A stretch of DNA of 64,000 nt, from assembly GCF_017355915.2 (NCBI RefSeq), contig NZ_JAFEUV020000004.1:124001-188000 (forward strand). Direction: 5' to 3'. The stretch is from Telluribacter roseus (GTDB taxonomy: Bacteria > Bacteroidota > Bacteroidia > Cytophagales > Spirosomataceae). Under the pieces are notes generated by a model that was not told where the DNA came from, did no database searches, and saw nothing but the letters and a program-made list of their open reading frames with translations. The position numbers were made by a program, and so were the translations under genes. Shown in pieces: positions 54,545 to 63,803 of this stretch. How positions within the stretch are numbered: position 1 is the first letter of the stretch; the number at the start of each line of letters is the position of its first letter.

Positions 54545-55837
54545 TTAATCAATACGTTGCTTCACAAACCACACATCCGTCAGCGACAGCCCGAGGAGTA
54601 CTCTTCCGTAACGCTCCCGGATGGCCTGGTTGCTGATCACGCCACGCTGTCCGCCGATGAGGCTTAGCGTAAAGGAGTTACCACCGCGTCCGATGGGTAA
54701 GGTAATACCTAAGCTCACGCTGGTATCGTTGAGGTGGTTGCCTCCAGGGTTATAGGGAGACTTGCCGTGGGTAAATCCTACGCGGTAAGCGGCCAGGTCG
54801 AGGTAGCGGGTAGAGGTAAAGCGGGGAATGTACTCAGCCCCGATGTGGAACTTGCTCGAATTGGCAAATCCTTCGTTGGTATTGGCAAAGCTACGGTAAT
54901 TGCCCCATGCCTGGTGCTCGTAGTCGGCGGCAATGGTAAACCGAAACGGCCACTCCAGACTCACGCCCATACGGTACTGTGAGGGCAGGTATACGCCTCC
55001 CTGCTCGTTGTTGGTAAGGGTATCGGGTTGACCGATAGGGAACGAATTGTTAGAAAGGTCAAAGCTGGTAGTCTGGCGGGCATTGAGGTTGGTACCAAAG
55101 CTGTACGATCCCCCCAGGTTCAGATTCAGTTTGTTGTTTTCCTTGAGTGGGAGACGAAGCGCGGCTCCTCCCCGGAAGGAAATATCTCCGTAGCTGGTAC
55201 GTTCGTTACGGCCTATAAGGTAGTCGCGTCCGTCGCCAATCAGCAGTTGCGATTCGGACGACCTGCGGATGTTACCAAACAGGTAGGAAGACTCAAGACC
55301 TACACTCAGGTACTTGCCAATCTGGAAGGCGTTGGTAAAGGCGGCCTTGTTGACGGCACCACGCCCTGTATAGTAGTAGTAGGCATCGTAGATAGTACCC
55401 GGTACTTTATCAGTAGTACGGCTTTCAAAGTCAACAAAACTGTACGGTTTCAGGCTGAAGCCCAGTGTCCACTTGGGGGCAGCGGGAAAGGCAATCGCCA
55501 GATAAGCCAGGTTGGCGCCCAGGTCACGCTGGGTCGCAGTAGGGGCGGCTAACTGCTTGTACTGACCAATCGTACCAAATTCAAAGGTTGTATACCGGTT
55601 ACGCACCCAGAGGGCCGGGTTGAGGTTGTTGATATGTATACCATTACTGACGCTCACACCGGCTTCGCCCATACTCTGGCTGGCGGCAAAGGCGTCACTG
55701 TATGATTCACCAAGACCCAGTACTGAATAGGGCGAGTTTCCTAGGCCCTGTGCATAGAGTGCTGAAAATGAGGTAGAGAAGAGCCCCGCCAGTAGTAACC
55801 CGGCGGAAAGTGATTTAATCCTGCTATAAAGCGACAT
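54545..55837 (-). CDS. outer-membrane beta-barrel protein
   Basis: 430 residues. The signal peptide ends near residue 30 (ALYAQ). The mature start GLGNSPYSVLGLGESYSDAF, the many alternating strands and the C-terminal strand LLGLSLTDVWFVKQRID resemble the FadL/OmpP1-like barrels of Bacteroidota. The substrate is unknown. Its start overlaps the end of coaX by 14 bases and lptC follows, so the three are one operon. The link with CoA synthesis is conserved in the phylum but unexplained. Confidence 0.82.
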   Translation of the reverse strand: MSLYSRIKSLSAGLLLAGLFSTSFSALYAQGLGNSPYSVLGLGESYSDAFAASQSMGEAGVSVSNGIHINNLNPALWVRNRYTTFEFGTIGQYKQLAAPTATQRDLGANLAYLAIAFPAAPKWTLGFSLKPYSFVDFESRTTDKVPGTIYDAYYYYTGRGAVNKAAFTNAFQIGKYLSVGLESSYLFGNIRRSSESQLLIGDGRDYLIGRNERTSYGDISFRGGAALRLPLKENNKLNLNLGGSYSFGTNLNARQTTSFDLSNNSFPIGQPDTLTNNEQGGVYLPSQYRMGVSLEWPFRFTIAADYEHQAWGNYRSFANTNEGFANSSKFHIGAEYIPRFTSTRYLDLAAYRVGFTHGKSPYNPGGNHLNDTSVSLGITLPIGRGGNSFTLSLIGGQRGVISNQAIRERYGRVLLGLSLTDVWFVKQRID

Positions 55838-56543
55838 TGTGTAGTAATATTCGGTTCAGTCCAATCAGTACCAGTTCTGGCACTGCAAATATGGTCGGTT
55901 TCAGACGACTTTCAAAAAAAGGTGCGTCGCCGCCGCACATCACCACTTTACTGGCTGGTGCGATCTGGCGGTACGCTTCTATTATTCCGTTCAACTCTCC
56001 CAGCAGACCGTTCATGACGCCGCTCTGCATGGCGTGGGTTGTATTTTTACCAATCAGCGGTGGTATACCCTCCGACTCCACCAGAGGGAGCCTTTCAGTA
56101 AACGAATGCATGGCCTTGAATCGCATACGCAAACCGGGTGAAATAAGCCCTCCCTGAAAGTTGCCGCTGCTGTCTACGTAGTCGTAGGTAATGCAGGTAC
56201 CCATGTCTATAACGATCAGGTCCTCGTTACGGAACAGGCCTGCCGCACCCACTGCCGCCGCTACCCGGTCGGCACCCAGGGTATGCGGGGTGTCGTAGAG
56301 CTTGGTAATGGGGACCGGCGTGTAACCAGTAAGATCCAATATGGGGATGTCAAGTTGGAGAGCCGCTTTAAATTCTTCCACCGGACGACTCACCGATGAA
56401 TAAATCAGGTGCTGTGGGGGCCGTGAGCGAATGGCTGACACGAGTTCATCAAAGTGCAGCCGCACCCGGTACTCAACGAGAGTATCTCCCAAAAACCAGC
56501 CGATTTTGGAGAAGGTATTGCCAGAGTCAACTACAATATTCAT
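55824..56543 (-). CDS. coaX: type III pantothenate kinase
   Basis: 239 residues of the ASKHA fold. Motifs DSGNT (6-10), GADR (90-93) and DMGTCITYD (113-121) are in order; GGLISPGLRMRFKAM is the usual product-binding segment. It phosphorylates pantothenate, the first step to CoA, and is insensitive to acyl-CoA feedback in this class. Its operon mates are envelope proteins. coaBC, two steps later, lies 7 kb away. Confidence 0.95.
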   Translation of the reverse strand: MNIVVDSGNTFSKIGWFLGDTLVEYRVRLHFDELVSAIRSRPPQHLIYSSVSRPVEEFKAALQLDIPILDLTGYTPVPITKLYDTPHTLGADRVAAAVGAAGLFRNEDLIVIDMGTCITYDYVDSSGNFQGGLISPGLRMRFKAMHSFTERLPLVESEGIPPLIGKNTTHAMQSGVMNGLLGELNGIIEAYRQIAPASKVVMCGGDAPFFESRLKPTIFAVPELVLIGLNRILLHNVAL

Positions 56544-56550
56544 AGACCGG

Positions 56551-56584
56551 CAAAATTCCTCTTTTGTGATGACATTGAAAAGTA
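56551..56584 (-). promoter_or_regulatory. candidate promoter of the coaX operon
   Basis: On the minus strand GAATTTTG (56558-56551, one change from consensus) has TTTT 19 bases upstream. Transcription would start next to the ATG, giving a nearly leaderless mRNA. Confidence 0.35.
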
Positions 56585-56790
56585 TATACCAGAAAATAAG
56601 CCATCAGGCGTGGCTGTATATGTAGTAATGAGCTGGAGCCAAAGATATAGAGTAGCAGGGGGATTACGTTATGAGCATGAATTAATTAACATTTTTTAAC
56701 CTGGCGGCAGGGGAACAAAAGTACCTGACTGCGTTTAGCAGGTGCCTCAGGTAGCCCTTCGCATGGTTTTGAAGTGTACAGGCCGAAGTG

Positions 56791-56821
56791 TTGCAAACAT
56801 TGTATATGTACCGTATGTTTG
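56791..56821 (+). promoter_or_regulatory. promoter of the MscS channel gene
   Basis: TTG (56791-56793), a 20-base spacer and TATGTTTG (56814-56821) are a consensus match. The leader is about 135 bases long and includes CCGGGCCCGG. Confidence 0.65.
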
Positions 56822-56963
56822 ATTTTTGAAGTAAGACCGGGCCCGGTACATGGTGCTGGAGGCGTATCTGCACGTGTAATCTTAACAAATTCTCATAAGG
56901 TAAACCTGTGTAAACAGGGGCCCCTCTCTCCTGTATCCTAAAGATAACGACAAGTACTGACGA

Positions 56964-58115
56964 ATGAAGTTTGATCTGACAGAAATAAACAGTTGGCTCA
57001 GAATAGTGGTGTGGCGCAATACCCTGGAGGACTATCTGTGGGCAGTAGGTATACTGGTGGTAGGGTTCGTTATCAAAAGGGCTCTGTCCCGGATTATGAG
57101 CAAGTGGGTATTCAGGATATTCCAGAATGGATCCGAAGGGGTACCCCTTTCCGAGTTTCTGCGTCTGATCAGGCCTCCGGTTGAGTTCTTGTTGGTACTT
57201 ATGATCGTGTTTGTGGCCTTTGAGCGGCTAAAAGTACCGGAGGTCTGGGGATGGTTTGACATCCGGAAAACAGCCCTCCGGATCATGATTGATAAGCTAT
57301 ACCTGGCGGCGCTGATCATAGGGCTCGGTTGGGCAGGGGTACGTGTCATTAAGTTTGTCGGGTTGGTATTTGTCCGAAAAGCCGAAAAGACCGAGTCACG
57401 AGTTGATGACCAGCTAGTACCTTTTTTTAGGGATCTGGCCATACTATTCTTTGTAATAGGTGTCATATTTATCGTACTGGGCAAAGTATTCGAGGTGGAT
57501 GTACTGACCCTGGTGACAAGTTTGGGAATTGGAGGTTTGGCCCTGGCGCTGGCTGCCCGCGAAACGCTTGAAAACTTGTTTGCCTCCTTTGCCCTCATGC
57601 TGGACCGTCCCTTTACCCTGGGCGACTCGATCAATGTTGGGGGCACCGAAGGTACTATCGAAAATATCGGCTTCCGGAGCACTCGCCTCCGTACCTTTGA
57701 CGGCAGCCTGGTAACGATTCCCAACCGGCTACTGACTTCACAGAACCTGGACAACCTTACTGAACGACGTTTAAGGCGCGCCCGTTACTTTGTGAGAGTA
57801 GGCTACGATACCCCCTCTGACGCCTTACAGGCAATTGTAAAGGATATTCAGGAGCTGATTGATGGACATGAGAAAACCCGGCAGGAGCCAGGCGTCGTAC
57901 GCTTTGATTCTTTTGGTGACAGCTCACTGGATATACTGGTCATTTTCTATGTATTGACCCAGGATGTCAAGGAGTTCAATCGGGTGAAGGAAGAAATAAA
58001 CTTATCCATTATAAAAATTGTTGAGAAACACGGGGCGAGGTTTGCATTTCCGGCTCGGGAACTGTATATTCGCAATGAATACAATCCTCATATCTCTGCC
58101 GAAGCTGAAAAATAA
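56964..58115 (+). CDS. MscS family mechanosensitive ion channel
   Basis: 383 residues. Three or four N-terminal helices precede the pore helix, seen in LTLVTSLGIGGLALALAARE at about 175-195. The beta-domain signature MLDRPFTLGDSINVGGTEGT and IPNRLLTSQNLDN follow, then the alpha/beta C-terminal vestibule. It opens under membrane tension to release solutes after osmotic downshock. Compared with E. coli MscS (286 residues) it has extra N-terminal helices. Confidence 0.92.
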   Translation: MKFDLTEINSWLRIVVWRNTLEDYLWAVGILVVGFVIKRALSRIMSKWVFRIFQNGSEGVPLSEFLRLIRPPVEFLLVLMIVFVAFERLKVPEVWGWFDIRKTALRIMIDKLYLAALIIGLGWAGVRVIKFVGLVFVRKAEKTESRVDDQLVPFFRDLAILFFVIGVIFIVLGKVFEVDVLTLVTSLGIGGLALALAARETLENLFASFALMLDRPFTLGDSINVGGTEGTIENIGFRSTRLRTFDGSLVTIPNRLLTSQNLDNLTERRLRRARYFVRVGYDTPSDALQAIVKDIQELIDGHEKTRQEPGVVRFDSFGDSSLDILVIFYVLTQDVKEFNRVKEEINLSIIKIVEKHGARFAFPARELYIRNEYNPHISAEAEK

Positions 58116-58180
58116 AAAAGGGCTTCTGAACGTTTTCTGATCAAAGACGTTACTTAAGAAAAAAAATAGGCACCAATTTA

Positions 58181-58211
58181 TTGACATCACGGTTTTTTCG
58201 CACTAACATTG
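58181..58211 (+). promoter_or_regulatory. rho promoter
   Basis: TTG (58181-58183), a 20-base spacer and TAACATTG (58204-58211). The start would be near 58218 and the leader about 185 bases, long enough for Rho autoregulation by early termination. Confidence 0.5.
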
Positions 58212-58403
58212 CGACCGATTCCAGCCTATAATTTCCTATCAGATTTCCAGTTGTCGGTTGCCGATACACACCAGCTGTATTCAATTTCACGAATTCATCC
58301 CAGCACGTGATCCCTCAAGTTACCCTGTCTGTAAAACTTATTATTTCTACCATCATAATCAATCATTTATCCAGGTAAAGTTTACTTTACTTCCCATTTC
58401 TGT

Positions 58404-60227
58404 ATGCTTACAATTGATGAATTGAACCTTAAACTTTTATCAGAGTTAAGGGAAATCGCGGAGAAGTTTGGTATAAAAGACTACAACAAGCTCACAAAGA
58501 AAGACCTCGTATATAAAATACTTAGCCAACAGGCCATAATGCCCGCCGATGAATCCGCTGATAAGTCAGAGGAAGAACCCAAGCGGAAGCGGACACGTCG
58601 TCCAAAAGAAACTGCCACTGACGGTGATGATTCCACTGAAATAGCAGCAGCAGCTCCGGCTCCCATCCCTACACCCGCACCCGCTCCTGCCCCACCTGCT
58701 CCTGCTGTTCAGGCTCCACGAGAAGCCAGAGGCCCCAGAGAGAATAGGGAGAACAGGGAGGATAAAAATGCCGCCCGTCGCGGACGGCCTGCCGGTAAAG
58801 GTGGTCAGCCTCAGCCTAACAACAGGCCAGCGGCACCTGCTGCCAAGGTAGTAGATACCACGGCCGATGTAGGGGAGGATCTGGATATTTCGGATGACTT
58901 TGGCAACAATAATCTGCAGGAAGAGGCGCAGGTAGATGTACGTAATGAGACTGTTGAGCCTACTATATCAGAAAACGGGCACCGCGAAGACGAACGAAAC
59001 GTACCGCAAGCACGTCAGGATGACAACGAACGTCCTGCCGCTCCTGCTCAGCCCCGTGAAGACCAGACGCACAAGATCAAGCGCCATTACAATAACTATG
59101 TACGGGAGTTTGATGGTCTGATCCTGAACGAAGGAGTGCTGGAAATCATGCAGGACGGAGGCTACGGCTTCCTGCGCTCAGCCGACTACAACTACCTGGC
59201 TAGCCCGGATGATATATATGTGTCACCGTCACAGATCAAGCTATTTGGCTTAAAGACTGGTGATACCGTAAAAGGACAGATCCGTCCGCCTAAAGAAGGA
59301 GAGAAGTACTTTGCACTCCTGCGCGTGGAGACTGTCAACGGTAAAACGACCGAACAGATCCGCGACCGGATTCCATTTGAGTACCTGACTCCACTGTTCC
59401 CCGAAGAGCGTCTCAACCTGAGTACCCGTCCCGATCAGGTTTCTACCCGTATTCTTGACCTGTTTGCACCGATTGGTAAGGGTCAACGTGGTATGATCGT
59501 GGCTCAGCCTAAGACTGGTAAAACGGTCCTGCTGAAAGAGATCGCTAACGCCATTACCCGTAACCACCCCGAGGTATTCCTGCTGATCCTGCTTATTGAT
59601 GAGCGTCCGGAAGAGGTAACCGATATGCAGCGTAGCGTACGGGCCGAGGTGATCGCTTCTACGTTTGATGAGCAGGCCGACCGCCACGTAAAGGTAGCGA
59701 GCATCGTACTTGAGAAAGCCAAACGTATGGTGGAGTGTGGTCACGATGTGGTAATCCTGCTGGATTCGATCACGCGTCTGGCTCGTGCGTATAATACAGT
59801 CGTTCCCTCGTCGGGTAAGATCCTGTCGGGTGGTGTGGATGCCAATGCACTGCACAAGCCGAAGCGCTTCTTCGGAGCGGCTCGTAACGTCGAAAACGGA
59901 GGCTCACTGACCATCATCGCTACGGCGCTGATCGATACCGGTTCCAAAATGGACGAGGTGATCTTCGAAGAATTCAAAGGTACCGGTAACATGGAACTCC
60001 AGCTCGACCGCAAGCTGTCGAACAAGCGGGTATTCCCTGCCATTGACGTAATGGCTTCGGGTACACGTCGTGAGGACCTGCTGCTCGACAAGGAGACGCT
60101 CCAGAAGGTGTGGATCCTGCGCAAGCACATGTCCGACATGAATCAGATGGAGTCTATGGACTTCCTGCTCGACAACATGAAGGGTACCCGCAACAACGAA
60201 GAATTCCTGATTTCAATGAATCGTTAA
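58404..60227 (+). CDS. rho: transcription termination factor Rho with extended N-terminus
   Basis: 607 residues. Rho_N helices are at 1-45. Residues 50-230 are a low-complexity insert rich in Ala, Pro, Arg, Glu and Asn. The cold-shock-like RNA-binding domain follows ([20 protein letters not shown]). The ATPase has Walker A QPKTGKT (Lys373), [12 protein letters not shown] and the Q- and R-loop region. Walker A is about 190 residues later than in E. coli Rho. The hexamer ends transcription; the insert may add RNA contacts or phase behaviour. Confidence 0.96.
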   Translation: MLTIDELNLKLLSELREIAEKFGIKDYNKLTKKDLVYKILSQQAIMPADESADKSEEEPKRKRTRRPKETATDGDDSTEIAAAAPAPIPTPAPAPAPPAPAVQAPREARGPRENRENREDKNAARRGRPAGKGGQPQPNNRPAAPAAKVVDTTADVGEDLDISDDFGNNNLQEEAQVDVRNETVEPTISENGHREDERNVPQARQDDNERPAAPAQPREDQTHKIKRHYNNYVREFDGLILNEGVLEIMQDGGYGFLRSADYNYLASPDDIYVSPSQIKLFGLKTGDTVKGQIRPPKEGEKYFALLRVETVNGKTTEQIRDRIPFEYLTPLFPEERLNLSTRPDQVSTRILDLFAPIGKGQRGMIVAQPKTGKTVLLKEIANAITRNHPEVFLLILLIDERPEEVTDMQRSVRAEVIASTFDEQADRHVKVASIVLEKAKRMVECGHDVVILLDSITRLARAYNTVVPSSGKILSGGVDANALHKPKRFFGAARNVENGGSLTIIATALIDTGSKMDEVIFEEFKGTGNMELQLDRKLSNKRVFPAIDVMASGTRREDLLLDKETLQKVWILRKHMSDMNQMESMDFLLDNMKGTRNNEEFLISMNR

Positions 60228-60252
60228 GATATTGTAAATCCTTCCTCTTGAC

Positions 60253-60287
60253 AGCCTCGCTGGTGTACTCCGGCGGGGCTTTGTGTT
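60253..60287 (+). terminator. rho terminator
   Basis: An 11-bp stem with G-T pairs (60253-60263 with 60270-60280) followed by TTGTGTTT, 25 bases past the stop. Confidence 0.65.
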
Positions 60288-60369
60288 TCACAAGTGCCAG
60301 GTACCATCGAATGATTGGCTAACCGGAGGGTTATTAAGTAGTGGGAGTGGAGGATTTATTAGCACTAAC

Positions 60370-60401
60370 GCAAAAGCCCCGGCACTGGCCGGGGCTTTTG
60401 C
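60370..60401. terminator. htpG terminator
   Basis: A perfect 14-bp GC-rich stem (60370-60383 with 60388-60401) with loop ACTG and A4/T4 tracts inside the arms, 23 bases from the htpG stop. Confidence 0.85.
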
Positions 60402-60424
60402 TATTGAATACCTATACAGGAAGC

Positions 60425-62251
60425 TTACAGTACCTCTACTGAGCGCTTGATGAACTGGGTCAGTTCGTTGCCCGATAGCATGCCTTGTGACAGCAGTGCC
60501 AGGTCGTACGCCTGCTTGGCCAGGGCCTTCTGCTGTTCGGCGTCTTCGGTGCTGAGGATGCGGGCGGTCAGCGGGTGGTTGGCATTGACAGACACGGTGT
60601 ACATCAGCGGCATGTCGCCAAACATAGATCGCTGGCCCGAACTAGCCTGCATGTCGGTCATGCGACGCATGAATTCAGGGAAGGTGATCACCACCGGTAG
60701 TTCGTCGGTAGGCATCGCCTCCACTACCACGGTGCTACCTTTACCGGTCAGCAGCTCTTCGAATAGTTTCTTGGCTTTCTCCTCGTCACTTGATGAGAGT
60801 ACACTTTCCAGCTTCACGTCTTTTTCGATAAGCTTGTCTACCGTATCAGCATCTACACGTTTTACACTTACCTTCTCCAGTTTGCTTTCCAGCGCGTTGA
60901 TGAAGTGCGAATCAATGATAGTATCCAGTACAAGTACATCGTAGCTGCGCTTGCGAGCCGACTCTACAAAGGCATCCTGCTTCTTCGGATCTGACGTGTA
61001 CAGCCACACCAGGTTGCCATTCTTGTCAGTCTGATTCTCTTTGATGGCTTCGCGGTACTCCTCAAAGGTGTAGAACTTGCTTTCGGTACTCTTGACAAGG
61101 CAGAAATCCTTTGCTTTTTCGTAGAACTTCTCGTCGCTGATGATACCGTACTTCACGAAGAGGTCGATATCGTCAAACTTCTTCTCGAAGCCTTCGCGGT
61201 CATTCCTGAACATCTCCGACAGTTTGTCAGCTACTTTGCGGGTAATGTAGCCGTTGATCTTCTTTACGTTGCTGTCAGACTGCAGGTAGCTGCGTGACAC
61301 GTTCAGCGGAATATCCGGTGAATCAATGACCCCGTGGAGCAGTTGAAGGAAGTCAGGCACGATATCCTTTACCTCGTCAGTAATAAATACCTGGCGGCTG
61401 TACAGCTGGATCTTTTCACGCTGTACCTGGAAGTCATTCTTGAGCTTGGGGAAGTAGAGTACACCCGTCAGGTTGAAAGGGTAGTCTACGTTGAGGTGAA
61501 TCCAGAACAGCGGCTCTTCCGAGAAGGGGTACAGCTCGCGGTAGAAGTTGAGGTAGTCCTCGTCCTTCAGGTCAGCCGGGTTTTTGGTCCAGATCGGAGT
61601 AGGATTATTGATAACCTTTTCCTCAAACTCAATCTCAATGGGCAGGAACTTACCGTACTTCTCCAGGATGCCGCGCAGGCGGTGTGGGCTGAGGAATTCG
61701 GCTGAATCTTCCGCTACGTGCAGGATAATGTCAGTGCCCCGGTCTGCCTTTTCGGCCGTAGTCAGCTCAAACTCGGTAGATCCATCGCATACCCAGCGGG
61801 CGGGTTCGGCGTCTTCCTTGAATGATTTCGTAATGATCTCCACCTGGCTGGCTACCATGAATGCCGAGTAGAAGCCCAAACCAAAGTGGCCGATGATGCC
61901 CTTGTCGTTGCCTTTGTCTTTGTACTTTTCTACAAACTCAGCCGCTCCCGAGAAGGCAATCTGGTTGATGTATTTCTTGATCTCGTCGGCTGTCATACCG
62001 ATACCGCGGTCGCTCACGGTGATCGTTTTGGCAGCTTCATCTACTTTTACCGTTACCTTCAGCTCACCCAGTTCACCGTTAAACTCTCCGTACGAAGCCA
62101 GTTGTTTCAGCTTCTGGGAAGCGTCCACGGCGTTAGACACCAGCTCCCGCAGGAAAATTTCGTGATCAGAATAGAGGAATTTCTTGATAATAGGGAAGAT
62201 GTTCTCCGTGTGGATGCTGAGATTACCTTTCTCTTGTACCACTGATTCCAT
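60425..62251 (-). CDS. htpG: molecular chaperone HtpG (Hsp90)
   Basis: 608 residues. The GHKL ATPase domain has ELVSNAVDASQKLK, VSDRGIGMT and IGHFGLGFYSAFMV. The middle domain has the catalytic Arg region (SYLQSDSNVKKI), and the C-terminal dimerisation domain ends the chain. It helps fold proteins in the cytosol. The 231-base gap to the next gene shows no CIRCE element and no clear TAnnTTTG promoter on the minus strand. Confidence 0.95.
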   Translation of the reverse strand: MESVVQEKGNLSIHTENIFPIIKKFLYSDHEIFLRELVSNAVDASQKLKQLASYGEFNGELGELKVTVKVDEAAKTITVSDRGIGMTADEIKKYINQIAFSGAAEFVEKYKDKGNDKGIIGHFGLGFYSAFMVASQVEIITKSFKEDAEPARWVCDGSTEFELTTAEKADRGTDIILHVAEDSAEFLSPHRLRGILEKYGKFLPIEIEFEEKVINNPTPIWTKNPADLKDEDYLNFYRELYPFSEEPLFWIHLNVDYPFNLTGVLYFPKLKNDFQVQREKIQLYSRQVFITDEVKDIVPDFLQLLHGVIDSPDIPLNVSRSYLQSDSNVKKINGYITRKVADKLSEMFRNDREGFEKKFDDIDLFVKYGIISDEKFYEKAKDFCLVKSTESKFYTFEEYREAIKENQTDKNGNLVWLYTSDPKKQDAFVESARKRSYDVLVLDTIIDSHFINALESKLEKVSVKRVDADTVDKLIEKDVKLESVLSSSDEEKAKKLFEELLTGKGSTVVVEAMPTDELPVVITFPEFMRRMTDMQASSGQRSMFGDMPLMYTVSVNANHPLTARILSTEDAEQQKALAKQAYDLALLSQGMLSGNELTQFIKRSVEVL

Positions 62252-62482
62252 AGTAGTGTAGTTTTAATTAATTATATTTTGATTAGAACGCTTCTGTAGT
62301 TGCAATACAGCCCGAAAAATTGCGTTCCATTAGCGATTTGCCTCCTGCCCGCTGACAGTTTGACAGCTACTGCTAATACAATGGGAGAAAGCTGGTATCT
62401 GCTAAGGTTTTTTTACTAATATTGCGGGTGAAGGTACATCCATAGAAACTTTACATCTCGAATTAACACGGAACCCTTTGTC

Positions 62483-63034
62483 ATGAAAATGAATTTCAAG
62501 AATCTGTTTTTAGGTATAGTCCTGATGGCTGGTGCTACCGCCTGTGCTCCCAGTCAGGTACCCTTTACTAATTTTACAGCTTTTACCGAAGAGCTGCGCC
62601 GTGATCTCGAAAACGCGGGTATCCCTCTTAATAAGGTGCAGTTTTATAACGACAAGCCCATTACGGTGAAGCGGGAAGGTATCAACCCCAACGACATCAA
62701 CGTTAATTCAGAGGGAAGTATCAGCATCCAGAACGGTAAGACCATCCAGACTATCAACGTACGTCCGTTCACACCGGGTGTAGTACTGGGTACTGGCAAT
62801 GGTAGCCTCAATGTATCGTGGGATGATACCCAGCAGGATACCAAGGGGATGCGTTTTAACCTGAACGGAAACCAGTACTACCTGGCTACTACCGAAGACT
62901 CCAAGCTTGACTACAAGGGAAGCCACTTTGACATTCAGAGCGGTATAGGTACCCGTCTGTTTGTTAATAAGGACCTGCTGAAACAGGTAAACGTACAGCG
63001 CGAAACCCAGAAAGGACGCCGGGTAGGTGATTAA
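62483..63034 (+). CDS. predicted lipoprotein of unknown function
   Basis: 183 residues. Lipobox GATAC (Cys21). The N-terminal part is helical (FTAFTEELRRDLENAGI) with a Lys/Asp-rich beta part after it (VKREGINPNDINVNSEGSI, MRFNLNGNQYYLATT). No family is recognised. A TAATATTG -7-like word lies at 62417-62424. A perfect palindromic terminator follows. Confidence 0.75.
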   Translation: MKMNFKNLFLGIVLMAGATACAPSQVPFTNFTAFTEELRRDLENAGIPLNKVQFYNDKPITVKREGINPNDINVNSEGSISIQNGKTIQTINVRPFTPGVVLGTGNGSLNVSWDDTQQDTKGMRFNLNGNQYYLATTEDSKLDYKGSHFDIQSGIGTRLFVNKDLLKQVNVQRETQKGRRVGD

Positions 63035-63054
63035 GCACCCATTATATCAGATAC

Positions 63055-63096
63055 ACAAACAAGGCCCCGATCCAGCTGGATCGGGGCCTTGTTTGT
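63055..63096. terminator. perfect 42-base palindromic terminator
   Basis: Arms 63055-63075 and 63076-63096 are fully complementary, with GGCC-rich cores and AAC/GTT ends. It separates the lipoprotein gene (+) from the four-helix protein gene (-). Confidence 0.85.
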
Positions 63097-63116
63097 ATGA
63101 AGAGCTACCGCGCTGA

Positions 63117-63803
63117 TCAGTTCATATTATGGAACGGCTGCCGGTCGGTCTTTATGATTTTGGCGCTCTGGATCAGTCCCAGTACCATGAGCCCTATCAC
63201 CACCGCCAGCGATATCTGCAGTATAGACAGGTTTTGGGATCGGGCTACGCAGGTATGCGACTCCTTGACGAGTTCCTTCCCAATGGCCGACTGTATCTGG
63301 GTGAGCTCATTAAGGCGGCCAATGGTGCGCTGGAAGGTAGCAGTACCTTGGCCTTCAAATAGCTCCTGTCCGGATTTTTTATCGCCAGCCTCGCTCATAC
63401 GGAGTACTTTCTGTTCAATACCCGCGTATTCGTTTACCCGTTGCTGAAAAGCGGTCAGGCTCTTTGTCTCCTCGTCTACCATGTGGGTCTGGCTGAATAC
63501 ATGAATAAGGGAGTCTATCTTCTGATCATGTTTCAGGAGCTGTTTTTCCAGTTGTGCCGGACTCAGCCCCTCGTCCGATAGCAGGTGCTTCTCCACCAGG
63601 AGACGTTTGCTGTACAGGTTCTCTGACAGGTATACGATATCAATAGTAGGCATGAGCCGGTCCTGATAGATCGAAGAGAATGACTTATCAATCCCTTCTA
63701 TATCGTTACGGGTAAGTATAGTACTTACCACTACCACGAGCATAATACCCCCCAATAGCAGAGCTGCCTTGAGCTTTTGCTGAATTACAAATGTCCATTT
63801 CAT
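63117..63803 (-). CDS. four-helix bundle (4HB_MCP-type) membrane protein
   Basis: 228 residues. Two membrane helices (12-30 and about 190-212) flank a 160-residue helical periplasmic region, which looks like the 4HB_MCP sensor domain of chemoreceptors. It has no HAMP or signalling domain after the second helix, only a short cytosolic tail. It may bind ligands and pass a signal by protein contact, or be a decoy. No chemotaxis genes are adjacent. Confidence 0.78.
   Translation of the reverse strand: MKWTFVIQQKLKAALLLGGIMLVVVVSTILTRNDIEGIDKSFSSIYQDRLMPTIDIVYLSENLYSKRLLVEKHLLSDEGLSPAQLEKQLLKHDQKIDSLIHVFSQTHMVDEETKSLTAFQQRVNEYAGIEQKVLRMSEAGDKKSGQELFEGQGTATFQRTIGRLNELTQIQSAIGKELVKESHTCVARSQNLSILQISLAVVIGLMVLGLIQSAKIIKTDRQPFHNMN

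Larger units (their letters stand above)
56544..56963. other. divergent intergenic region between coaX and the MscS gene
   Basis: 420 bases. It holds the coaX and MscS promoters. The rest is AT-rich with no credible ORF; a 68-codon frame on the minus strand shows no protein-like features. Confidence 0.5.

Noticed and set aside
56682-56888. 68-residue minus-strand frame in the coaX-MscS gap
   Set aside because: It overlaps the MscS promoter, has a scattered composition with no hydrophobic or domain pattern, and lies where two promoters are expected.
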